Below are positions 1 through 4,954 of a stretch of DNA of 5,416 bases, piece after piece (the stretch's first letter is position 1; each line of letters begins with the position of its first letter). The notes beneath the pieces were generated by a model that saw only the letters and a program-made list of their open reading frames with translations, searched no databases and was not told the DNA's origin. The stretch spans positions 1-5,416 of the forward strand of contig CAMNPA010000111.1 of the NCBI GenBank assembly GCA_946547205.1. Reading direction: 5' to 3'. Source of the DNA: an uncultured Selenomonadales bacterium (lineage in GTDB: Bacteria; Bacillota; Negativicutes; Selenomonadales; Selenomonadaceae). Made by a program: the position numbers and the translations under genes.

Positions 1-704
1 GTTTCGTCGCCCGATTGATAAGCCGTCGCCAAAGTCTTGAGCAATTTGGATTTGCCGCGCTCATTTCGTCCGACGAACGCGATTTTTTGTCCCTGTCGAA
101 TTGTAAAGCTCACGTCTTTAAAGAGCGGCTCGCCGTCACGATTTTTCAGCAGATCGTTTGCTTCCAGAACGATTGGCACTGCTCCCGAAGGTGTTGGCGG
201 CAAAAGTTCGGCGCAGTTGATTTTTATCAGCTCCGTTTGCGCGTCGCCGAGTTGAATTGTCCGCGAGCAAGTTTGGTGCAGAAAATATCGGTCGCTGCTT
301 ACGACAATGCACGTCAGATGTTCACGCCTGCAAAGAAAATCTATCAGCCACTCAATGCCGTCCGCGTCGAGATTTTTTGTCGGCTCATCCAAAAGCAAAA
401 TAAATTTCTCGTCGTTGAGCCCGCGAAGTGCACGTTTGAGTTTTTCGACAGCAGACATTTCCGCCATGCGCAATTCGGAAAAATCGGCGTAGACACTGCC
501 ATTGACGGAAAGAACTTCGCCGAAAATTTTCACGTCGCCCGCCGTCGGTAAAACTCTGCCCGCCATGATGTCAAGCAACGTTGATTTGCCGGAACCTTCG
601 CCGCCGATGATGCCGACTTTTTCGCCGCGTGAGACCGTCAAATTAAAATCAGAAAAAATTTCGTGCCTGCCGAGTTTAAGTTCAAGATTCTTTATGCTAA
701 CCAA
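1..704 (-). CDS. ABC-F-like tandem ATP-binding cassette protein, 3' end cut by window edge
   Basis: The first 234 residues are visible, read from a TTG start at 704; the 3' end lies beyond the left edge. A first ATPase domain has a Walker A (GGEGSGKST, residues 34-42), a Walker B with the ABC-F-style ending LLLDEPTKNLD (103-113) and a switch region SSDRYFL (136-142). A second domain starts near residue 178, with Walker A GRNERGKS at 212-219. There are no membrane segments. The DEPTxxLD and SxDRYFL wording is typical of ABC-F proteins, which act on ribosomes and not in transport. Several things are odd. Walker A and B are only about 60 residues apart, the signature reads MSAVEK where LSGGEK is expected, the switch His is Ser, and only about 40 residues separate the domains, leaving little room for the ABC-F linker. 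TTG was chosen because AAAGGAG lies 9 bases upstream and the protein aligns from there. Sure of tandem ABC ATPase; unsure of exact subfamily and function. Confidence 0.8.
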   Translation of the reverse strand, partial: MVSIKNLELKLGRHEIFSDFNLTVSRGEKVGIIGGEGSGKSTLLDIMAGRVLPTAGDVKIFGEVLSVNGSVYADFSELRMAEMSAVEKLKRALRGLNDEKFILLLDEPTKNLDADGIEWLIDFLCRREHLTCIVVSSDRYFLHQTCSRTIQLGDAQTELIKINCAELLPPTPSGAVPIVLEANDLLKNRDGEPLFKDVSFTIRQGQKIAFVGRNERGKSKLLKTLATAYQSGDE

Positions 705-713
705 ATTTTTCCA

Positions 714-720
714 CTCCTTT
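714..720 (-). promoter_or_regulatory. Ribosome binding site AAAGGAG fixing a TTG start
   Basis: On the minus strand AAAGGAG is followed by 9 bases and then TTG at 704-702. No in-frame ATG or GTG lies near the beginning of the conserved ATPase domain, so this site decides the start of the ABC-F-like gene. Confidence 0.65.
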
Positions 721-726
721 GCGCGA

Positions 727-755
727 AGGATATAACAACGTTCGCCGGCTGTCAA
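727..755 (-). promoter_or_regulatory. Sigma70-type promoter of the ABC-F-like gene
   Basis: On the minus strand a perfect -35 TTGACA (750-755) is separated by 17 bases from TATCCT (727-732, four of six consensus bases). Transcription would start near 720, so the leader would be very short and begin at about the ribosome binding site. It lies just downstream of the terminator of the preceding small gene, so the ABC gene probably has its own transcript. Confidence 0.5.
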
Positions 756-758
756 TGC

Positions 759-781
759 AAAAAAAAATGGGCTCTTCGCCC
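759..781 (-). terminator. Intrinsic terminator after the 58-residue small gene
   Basis: Read on the minus strand, GGGC, a 5-base loop GAAGA and GCCC form a short all-GC stem, followed by one A and then nine T (767-759). The stem has only 4 bp, but the T-tract is strong. It sits 15 bases past the small gene's stop codon and upstream of the promoter of the ABC-F-like gene. Confidence 0.6.
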
Positions 782-795
782 GAATGATTGTCGTG

Positions 796-972
796 TCAAT
801 TTTTGCGTCCGGAAACTTTGCCGCCGTCCGTTGAAGTTTTTTTGTTGCCTTGCGAACGGCTTTTAATCGTGTCGCTGATTTTTTTCATGCCGCCTTTGGA
901 GTCTTCTTCTTCCTTCAAGCCGCGTGCCATATTCTTTAATTTGTCTGCCATGCCTGCGCTCAACTTCGCCAT
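796..972 (-). CDS. Small basic hypothetical protein, 58 residues
   Basis: I do not recognise this protein. It is short, very lysine-rich and hydrophilic, with no signal peptide or membrane segment. The first half (MAKLSAGMADKLKNMARGLK) could form an amphipathic helix with an acidic EEED turn. The second half is Lys/Ser/Thr/Gly-rich and probably disordered. The ATG at 972 is preferred over an in-frame GTG at 981, because that GTG lies inside the ribosome binding site GAGGTGA (978-984), which is 5 bases from the ATG. Support for a real gene comes from context: a near-consensus promoter (1007-1035) upstream and an intrinsic terminator (759-781) just after the stop. It would therefore be a single-gene transcript, read in the same direction as the ABC-F-like gene but separated from it. 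Function unknown; nucleic-acid binding would suit the charge but is a guess. Confidence 0.65.
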   Translation of the reverse strand: MAKLSAGMADKLKNMARGLKEEEDSKGGMKKISDTIKSRSQGNKKTSTDGGKVSGRKN

Positions 973-1006
973 AACGTTCACCTCGCTAAAACTTTTTGTC
1001 GCGCCG

Positions 1007-1035
1007 AGTATACAGAAAAAATTTTTTTAAGTCAA
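1007..1035 (-). promoter_or_regulatory. Near-consensus sigma70 promoter of the 58-residue gene
   Basis: On the minus strand TTGACT (1030-1035, five of six) and TATACT (1007-1012, five of six) are separated by exactly 17 bases. The spacer contains an A/T tract (1016-1028) of six A followed by seven T on the plus strand, which tends to bend DNA. The predicted start is near 1000, about 28 bases before the start codon. This is the best promoter match in the window. Confidence 0.75.
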
Positions 1036-1092
1036 TGCGCGATTTGATGTGCCGACAATTTCCTTGTGCATTTCATCAACAAACTCAAGCCA

Positions 1093-1121
1093 TTGCATTT
1101 TCGCAGCGGCAATGTTAAACT
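1093..1121 (+). promoter_or_regulatory. Weak promoter candidate for the small membrane protein gene
   Basis: TTGCAT (1093-1098) and TAAACT (1116-1121) are separated by 17 bases, 25 bases before the start codon at 1146. The -35 match is poor, three of six. It is divergent from the strong promoter at 1007-1035. Confidence 0.3.
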
Positions 1122-1145
1122 CGAAAAAAATTTTAAAGGAGAATC

Positions 1146-1487
1146 ATGATGGCGCGTCAATCAAAAAAGATCGCAAAGAAAATTCAACCGAAGAAAAAGG
1201 CAGTTGAGCCGGAAAATAAAAAGCTGGAGAAAACCGGCAAAGATTATCTGTTGGTCATCGTCCTCGCGCTGACGATTGTATTTTTGCTCGTCGGCTGGAC
1301 AAATTTCACGTGGGCAAATCGCGGCTTGTATCTCGCATTGCTCGTGTCGCTGTCGTCAACGTATGCACGTCGGCATTACAACTTCACGGCGGAAAAAGAT
1401 TTGATAATCGAACGCGCGGGCTATGTCTCAATGATACTCGCGATAATTTTGTTCGCTTACGTCGTCTACAATCAATACATGGCGTGA
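1146..1487 (+). CDS. Small membrane protein of unknown function, 113 residues
   Basis: I do not recognise a family. The first 32 residues are strongly basic (repeated KK, KKK and KK) and hydrophilic, so this end is probably cytoplasmic. Hydrophobic stretches follow at about 34-54 (YLLVIVLALTIVFLLVGW...), 60-74 (weaker, GLYLALLVSLSSTYA) and 91-109 (AGYVSMILAIILFAYVVYN), which suggests two or three membrane helices. A charged RRHYNF...EKDLIIER segment (75-90) lies before the last helix. The ribosome binding site AGGAG (1137-1141) is 4 bases from the ATG at 1146 and 7 from a second ATG at 1149; the second gives better spacing, so the protein may start one residue later. The gene runs convergently into larC with a single base between the stop codons and no terminator of its own. 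Confidence 0.75.
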   Translation: MMARQSKKIAKKIQPKKKAVEPENKKLEKTGKDYLLVIVLALTIVFLLVGWTNFTWANRGLYLALLVSLSSTYARRHYNFTAEKDLIIERAGYVSMILAIILFAYVVYNQYMA

Positions 1488-1488
1488 A

Positions 1489-2727
1489 TCAACCTAACCG
1501 CGCTTCTTGACGAGTCAAAGCCTCTTGCCACACGACTTTCAACGGCACGGAATTTTTTTCTGCCAATCGGCGGCAGTCTTCATATTCCGGCGTGATTGAA
1601 ACAATTTTGCCGTCATACGCGCTGATTTTGCATTGAACTTCGCCGAATCGCGTTTCAACTTTCGACATCTTGCGGACAGCTTCCACGCGACGAGAAATTT
1701 CAATCTCACGCAAACCAATCGTCGTCGTCTCCGCGAAAATAATTTTTGTGCAAACGTCCCTGTGCTCTGCGTCAACAAGAACGCTCAACATCTGCGCGGG
1801 ACGATTTTTTTTCATGTAAATGGGCGTCGTCCAAACGTCCAAAGCTCCTGCGTTGAAAAGTCGTTCGTAAAGCCAGCCGTAAATCTGCGGATTCATGTCG
1901 TCAATGTTCGCCTCAAGCTTGATAAGGTGACGAGAGCCGCGCCTGCCGTATTCGCCGAGATAAACGCGCAAGACGTTTGCAATATCCAAATCCCACGTGC
2001 CCGCGCCGTAGCCGATTTTTTCCGACGTGAAGTCTTCGGGCAAGTCGTTGCTGAATTCGGCAAGCGCATTGACAATCGCCGCACCGGTCGGAGTCGTCAA
2101 TTCCTTTTCCGCGCCGAAATGATACGTCTTGAAATTTTGCAGGAGTTCAGCCGTCGCGGGAGCAGGTACGGACATCAAACCATGAGCACATTTCACAAAG
2201 CCGCTGCCCGTGTTGATTCGCGAGACGAAAATTTTTTCCGCGTCGAGATAATCCAGGCATATCGCGCAGCCGACAATATCAACAATCGAATCAATCGCGC
2301 CGACTTCGTGGAACGTGACCGAATCCGCCGGACGTTGATGAACTTTTCCTTCCGCCGAGGCAATGACGCCGAAAATTGCAAGCGCACGATTCTTGACGGT
2401 CGAATTCAAATCGGACGCGTCGAGAATTTTTTTTATGTCGCCAAACGTGCGGTGGCTGTGATTTTTGATGTGCTCATGGCGGTGCAGATGTCGAACGTTC
2501 GGACGATTGAATTCCGATTCAAAATCGCGGGCAAGTTTCATGTCAACATAAACCGCGCCGATTCCGTTCTTGCTGACGTTGGAAATTTCCATGTCGAATT
2601 CGTGCGGCAGACGGAGCTTTTCGAGTTCCTCGCGCAAAAATTTTTCGGGCACGCCGAGCTGAATACACGCGCCGAGAAACATGTTGCCGCTTATGCCCGC
2701 CGCGCAGTCCAAATACAAAGCTTTCAA
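1489..2727 (-). CDS. larC: LarC: nickel insertion protein for the lactate racemase nickel-pincer cofactor
   Basis: LarC (pyridinium-3,5-bisthiocarboxylic acid mononucleotide nickel chelatase) inserts nickel into the organic cofactor made by LarB and LarE, a CTP-dependent step in the cytoplasm. The 412 residues match the family's usual length and follow its order. There is an N-terminal LYLDCAAGISGNMFLGA (4-20), a His-rich loop (HLHRHEHIKNHSHR, 80-93), FHEVGAIDSIVDIVG (139-153), GFVKCAHGLMSVPAPAT (176-192), ELTTPTGAAI (209-218), GYGAGTWDLDIANVLR (239-254), NIDDMNPQIYG (274-284), TPIYMKKNRP (301-310), ETTTIGLR (333-340) and PEYEDCRRLA (380-389). It is one continuous frame, unlike the split larC1/larC2 arrangement known in Lactobacillus plantarum. 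The start is TTG at 2727, with GGAGGG 6 bases upstream. The frame stays open to a GTG at 2829, but that extension only translates a repeat element. Neither larB nor larE is visible. As I recall, many homologues have Asp where this has Asn15. Confidence 0.95.
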   Translation of the reverse strand: MKALYLDCAAGISGNMFLGACIQLGVPEKFLREELEKLRLPHEFDMEISNVSKNGIGAVYVDMKLARDFESEFNRPNVRHLHRHEHIKNHSHRTFGDIKKILDASDLNSTVKNRALAIFGVIASAEGKVHQRPADSVTFHEVGAIDSIVDIVGCAICLDYLDAEKIFVSRINTGSGFVKCAHGLMSVPAPATAELLQNFKTYHFGAEKELTTPTGAAIVNALAEFSNDLPEDFTSEKIGYGAGTWDLDIANVLRVYLGEYGRRGSRHLIKLEANIDDMNPQIYGWLYERLFNAGALDVWTTPIYMKKNRPAQMLSVLVDAEHRDVCTKIIFAETTTIGLREIEISRRVEAVRKMSKVETRFGEVQCKISAYDGKIVSITPEYEDCRRLAEKNSVPLKVVWQEALTRQEARLG

Positions 2728-2733
2728 GTCAAT

Positions 2734-2739
2734 CCCTCC
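2734..2739 (-). promoter_or_regulatory. Ribosome binding site GGAGGG fixing the larC TTG start
   Basis: On the minus strand GGAGGG is followed by 6 bases and then TTG (2727-2725), which begins the conserved sequence KALYLDC. No ATG lies nearby in frame. Just upstream is a small hairpin (ATCAA, AAA loop, TTGAT; 2740-2752) and then the large repeat hairpin, so the site sits beside a strongly folded leader. Confidence 0.7.
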
Positions 2740-2752
2740 ATCAATTTTTGAT

Positions 2753-2807
2753 CTACTTTCTTTCTGCGGAGAAAGAAAGTAGCAAAGAAAGCCGCCGCTA
2801 CGCGCGG
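2753..2807. repeat. REP-like composite hairpin element in the larC leader
   Basis: A perfect 13-bp inverted repeat (arms 2753-2765 and 2770-2782, loop GCGG) is followed by CAAAGAAAG and a second small stem (CCGC 2795-2798, GCGG 2804-2807). The arms are purine on one side and pyrimidine on the other (CTACTTTCTTTCT). Neither strand has a T-tract after it, so it does not look like a terminator. The design, a stable stem plus a GC-rich tail in an intergenic region, resembles REP/MITE-type interspersed repeats. That it is multicopy is inferred and cannot be seen from one window. Confidence 0.6.
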
Positions 2808-2864
2808 AGCGATACAAACTTTTCGACACGTTCAGCCGTTCACGTTGATTCAGCTCGTCAGCGC

Positions 2865-2893
2865 GTTTAACGTTTGGTCGTCAATAGTTTCAA
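2865..2893 (-). promoter_or_regulatory. Weak promoter candidate for larC
   Basis: On the minus strand TTGAAA (2888-2893, five of six) lies 17 bases before TTAAAC (2865-2870, only three of six). If used, the transcript would carry about 130 bases of leader including the REP-like hairpins. No better pair was found nearer to the larC start. Confidence 0.22.
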
Positions 2894-2955
2894 CGTTGAG
2901 ACTTTCATAAGCCGTAAGTGCCGGCAAACTTCGCGTCCCGCTCAGTGGTGCCGGC

Positions 2956-2985
2956 GACCGCGCGTCCATGCGCGGTCTATTTTTT
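2956..2985 (+). terminator. Strong plus-strand intrinsic terminator without an obvious upstream gene
   Basis: GACCGCGC (2956-2963), a 6-base loop GTCCAT and GCGCGGTC (2970-2977) form a perfect 8-bp GC-rich stem, followed by TATTTTTT (2978-2985). No T-tract follows on the minus strand, so it acts on plus-strand transcripts. The flanking genes diverge, so neither ends here. Confidence 0.8.
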
Positions 2986-3041
2986 ACCAACAACTTCCAA
3001 GAATTTTACCGTATTGCGTCGCGATTGTCACTTGAAAATTC

Positions 3042-3070
3042 TTGCGCAAGCGGCGTCGTAATGCTAGAAT
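3042..3070 (+). promoter_or_regulatory. Promoter of the YD-repeat lipoprotein gene
   Basis: TTGCGC (3042-3047) and TAGAAT (3065-3070, five of six) are separated by 17 bases, with an extended -10 TGC just before. The predicted start is near 3077, about 28 bases ahead of the start codon. The -35 lies in a perfect 10-bp palindrome CTTGCGCAAG (3041-3050), which could be chance or a regulator site. Confidence 0.55.
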
Positions 3071-3104
3071 TTGTTCAAAAATTTTAACGAGAGGTCGTGA
3101 TGAA

Positions 3105-4832
3105 ATGCACAGAAATTTTTTTGCAAAAGTTTTGGCGTTGTTCGTCGGAATTTTATTTGTCGCGGGCTGTGGACAAAGCGTTGACGACACGTCCAAAGCT
3201 CCGGCTGAACAAATCAGCGAGTTTCAACTTTTGACTGCGGAAGGTTATTACGGCGATTTGCGTATGCAACCAAACGGCGTCTTCCTTGTCCGCAACAAAA
3301 TGAGCGAGGAATTTAGCAAAGGTGCCGGCGTCGTTTACAAAGTCGAAGTCAACGAGGAAAAGAAAATCAACAAAATCACGGCGATGCAAGGCGGCATTCC
3401 GATAAGCATTGATTGGCGCGACACCATGAACAACAAATTTCAATTCGCCGCCGTCACGATTGAATATCTTGAAAATCGCGTTCGCTACAACTTCAGAAGT
3501 TCTCGCATGGCTGCAACGCCCGGCTTTTACGACGCCTATTCAATCGCTTACAAAATCGACAAGGACAAAAAAGATCCTTCCGTCGCTTACATGTACAATA
3601 AGGACGGCGAACAGAGCAATGCAAATCGCGGTTATGCACAGATGTTTTTCACTTACGATGACAAGGGCAATTTGAGCAAGCTTGCGTTCGCGGACGACGG
3701 CGGCAATCGTGTCGTCAACAGCAACAAAGAATATGAGCTGCGTTTCAAATACGGCGACAAGCCCGGACTTATCACTGAAATTGCGAATTACGGCAAGGAC
3801 GGCTCGTTGATGGCGGCGGCAAGCGGAATTGCCAAGACGACTTTCAAACTTGACGAGAAAAATCGCGTCGTTGAAGTCAAACATTTCGGCACGGACGAGA
3901 CGTTGAAGGATAAAAATAATCCAAACCTTGAGCTTGGCAAGGCGTTGACTTCGATGAGTGCGGGCGCGATAACTCGTTACACTTACGACGGAGTCACCGA
4001 TAACGTCAGCAAAATTTCATTCCTCGGCAAAGATGAGCAGGCGGAAGGCATCAAAGATTGGGGCAACATTTCGTCGTTCAATTTGACTTACACGCCCGAA
4101 GGTTGGCTCGCGTCGATTGCTTCTTTCGCGACTGATGACACGCCCATTGCTCTTGAGAAAGATCTTTTCGGCGACAACGTTGTTAAGCTCGCTCTTGAAC
4201 GCGACAATTTCGGCAACCTGTCGAAGGTGATTTTTTACGGCAAGGAAGACAATCCCGTTACAAGTTCCAAACTCGGCGCGGCTGAACGTCGTTACAAATA
4301 CGATGAGAAACGTCGGCAAACCGGACAAGAATATTACGGCACGGGCGGCGAGAAAATCGAAATTGACGACACGGCAAAAGGTTTCAAGTATCACGGTTTC
4401 ACTTACGAATACAACGACGACGACGAGCGCACGCTTGTGATTTACTACGACACGAATTCAAATGAAGTTCGCCGCGAGAATTTGAAGACGCGTTCAAGTG
4501 AAGTTGACAGCGGTCAATCGACAAATGTAGTTTCCGCGTCTCAATCTGTCGAAACTCCGCAACCGCCGCCGACTCCGCCGCAACCTGTTGCACCGACTCC
4601 GAATCCCAATGGCGTTTATGAAGCGCGCGTCGACAACAACATTGACTTCCTCGCGTTGAGAACCGGGCCTTCGGTGAACGATTCGCTGATAACAAAAATT
4701 CCGCCGGGCTCTTACATTGAGATCATTCACGACGGCGAAAATTTTCCGACGGGCTTTGTCCGCGCGAGATATAACGGTATGCCGGGCTTTGTGAGCGGTC
4801 GTTATGTCACGGTCAGAGGTCGAATTCGTTAA
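3105..4832 (+). CDS. Lipoprotein with YD-type repeats and C-terminal SH3 domain
   Basis: The 575-residue protein starts with a lipoprotein signal: MHRNFFAK, a hydrophobic core (9-20) and the lipobox VAGC, with lipidated Cys22. It is therefore exported and membrane-anchored. Residues 181-455 hold about eight degenerate repeats spaced 30-44 residues apart, of the type [FY]xYDxxGxLxxIxFYGxDG, resembling YD repeats of Rhs-type surface proteins but without an Rhs core or toxin tail. More degenerate copies may lie at 74-172. A Ser/Thr- and Pro-rich linker follows (473-502, PQPPPTPPQP), then a bacterial SH3 domain (504-570, with LALRTGPSVNDSLITKIPPGS and GFVSGRYV), which in other proteins often binds cell-wall material. 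The ATG at 3105 was chosen because the signal peptide begins there; GAGAGG is 10 bases upstream, and an out-of-frame ATG at 3100 is better spaced. Specific function unknown; an envelope structural or binding role is inferred. Confidence 0.85.
   Translation: MHRNFFAKVLALFVGILFVAGCGQSVDDTSKAPAEQISEFQLLTAEGYYGDLRMQPNGVFLVRNKMSEEFSKGAGVVYKVEVNEEKKINKITAMQGGIPISIDWRDTMNNKFQFAAVTIEYLENRVRYNFRSSRMAATPGFYDAYSIAYKIDKDKKDPSVAYMYNKDGEQSNANRGYAQMFFTYDDKGNLSKLAFADDGGNRVVNSNKEYELRFKYGDKPGLITEIANYGKDGSLMAAASGIAKTTFKLDEKNRVVEVKHFGTDETLKDKNNPNLELGKALTSMSAGAITRYTYDGVTDNVSKISFLGKDEQAEGIKDWGNISSFNLTYTPEGWLASIASFATDDTPIALEKDLFGDNVVKLALERDNFGNLSKVIFYGKEDNPVTSSKLGAAERRYKYDEKRRQTGQEYYGTGGEKIEIDDTAKGFKYHGFTYEYNDDDERTLVIYYDTNSNEVRRENLKTRSSEVDSGQSTNVVSASQSVETPQPPPTPPQPVAPTPNPNGVYEARVDNNIDFLALRTGPSVNDSLITKIPPGSYIEIIHDGENFPTGFVRARYNGMPGFVSGRYVTVRGRIR
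3645..4469 (+). repeat. Tandem degenerate YD-type repeats within the lipoprotein
   Basis: Eight units begin at about protein residues 181, 211, 246, 290, 325, 361, 394 and 431. Examples are TYDDKGNLSKLAFADDGG, LERDNFGNLSKVIFYGKED and KYDEKRRQTGQEYYGTGG. The common features are an aromatic/aromatic-Asp pair, a Gly or charged turn, a hydrophobic residue and [FY]-[YF]-G-x-[DE]. Copies differ strongly in DNA sequence, so the array is old and not a recent duplication. Confidence 0.65.
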
Positions 4833-4833
4833 C

Positions 4834-4884
4834 AAAAAAAATTTACGCGGGCAACTCTCGACGGAGCGGCTCGCGTTTTTTATT
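4834..4884. terminator. Bidirectional terminator between the lipoprotein gene and nth
   Basis: An 8-bp stem with one G-T wobble (ACGCGGGC 4845-4852, GCTCGCGT 4869-4876) has a loop that can itself pair (CTC 4855-4857, GAG 4864-4866). On the plus strand it runs into six T (4876-4881) then ATT. On the minus strand it is followed by AAA and eight T (complement of 4834-4841). It can therefore serve both convergent genes. Confidence 0.75.
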
Positions 4885-4904
4885 GCATTATGAATTTGAC
4901 GACG

Positions 4905-4919
4905 CAAACGTGACGTTTG
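4905..4919. repeat. 15-base inverted repeat CAAACGT-G-ACGTTTG
   Basis: Two perfect 7-base arms flank a single G, between the bidirectional terminator and the nth stop codon. The spacing is too tight for an RNA hairpin, so a protein-binding site is the more natural reading, although it is not placed at any recognised promoter. Confidence 0.35.
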
Positions 4920-4954
4920 ATCCAACGGGACTGCTTTGCAACTGCTCGATAATT

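Larger units (their letters stand above)
2811..3041. other. Divergent intergenic region between larC and the lipoprotein gene
   Basis: No convincing gene lies here. It contains a 10-bp palindrome TCAACGTTGA (2890-2899) inside a 16-base near-palindrome (2887-2902), a direct repeat GTGCCGGC (2918-2925 and 2948-2955) and a plus-strand terminator (2956-2985). A 39-codon minus-strand frame (2850-2969) is open, but it has no ribosome binding site and begins in the terminator loop. No tRNA or recognisable riboswitch was found. Confidence 0.5.

Noticed and set aside
15..551. A 178-codon plus-strand frame opposite the ABC-F-like gene
   Set aside because: The minus-strand frame carries Walker A, Walker B and a second Walker A; the plus frame shows no motif and is a shadow.
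1633..2751. A 372-codon open frame on the plus strand, antisense to larC
   Set aside because: It lies entirely opposite larC, whose protein matches its family from end to end. The antisense product is Arg/Asn/Phe-rich with no recognisable motif and follows from larC codon use.
2753..2782. The large hairpin before larC read as a terminator
   Set aside because: No T-tract follows on either strand, and the stem is AT-rich purine/pyrimidine; a REP-like repeat fits better.
2900..2960. Resemblance of the minus-strand stretch GCGGGACGCGAAG to a c-di-GMP-I riboswitch core
   Set aside because: The matching GCAAACC half, the GAAA tetraloop stem and the closing helix are not found at the right places, so only a short chance similarity remains.
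3105..4832. The lipoprotein read as an Rhs toxin or polymorphic toxin
   Set aside because: There is no Rhs core signature, no C-terminal toxin domain and no immunity gene after it; the protein ends in an SH3 domain and is followed by a terminator.
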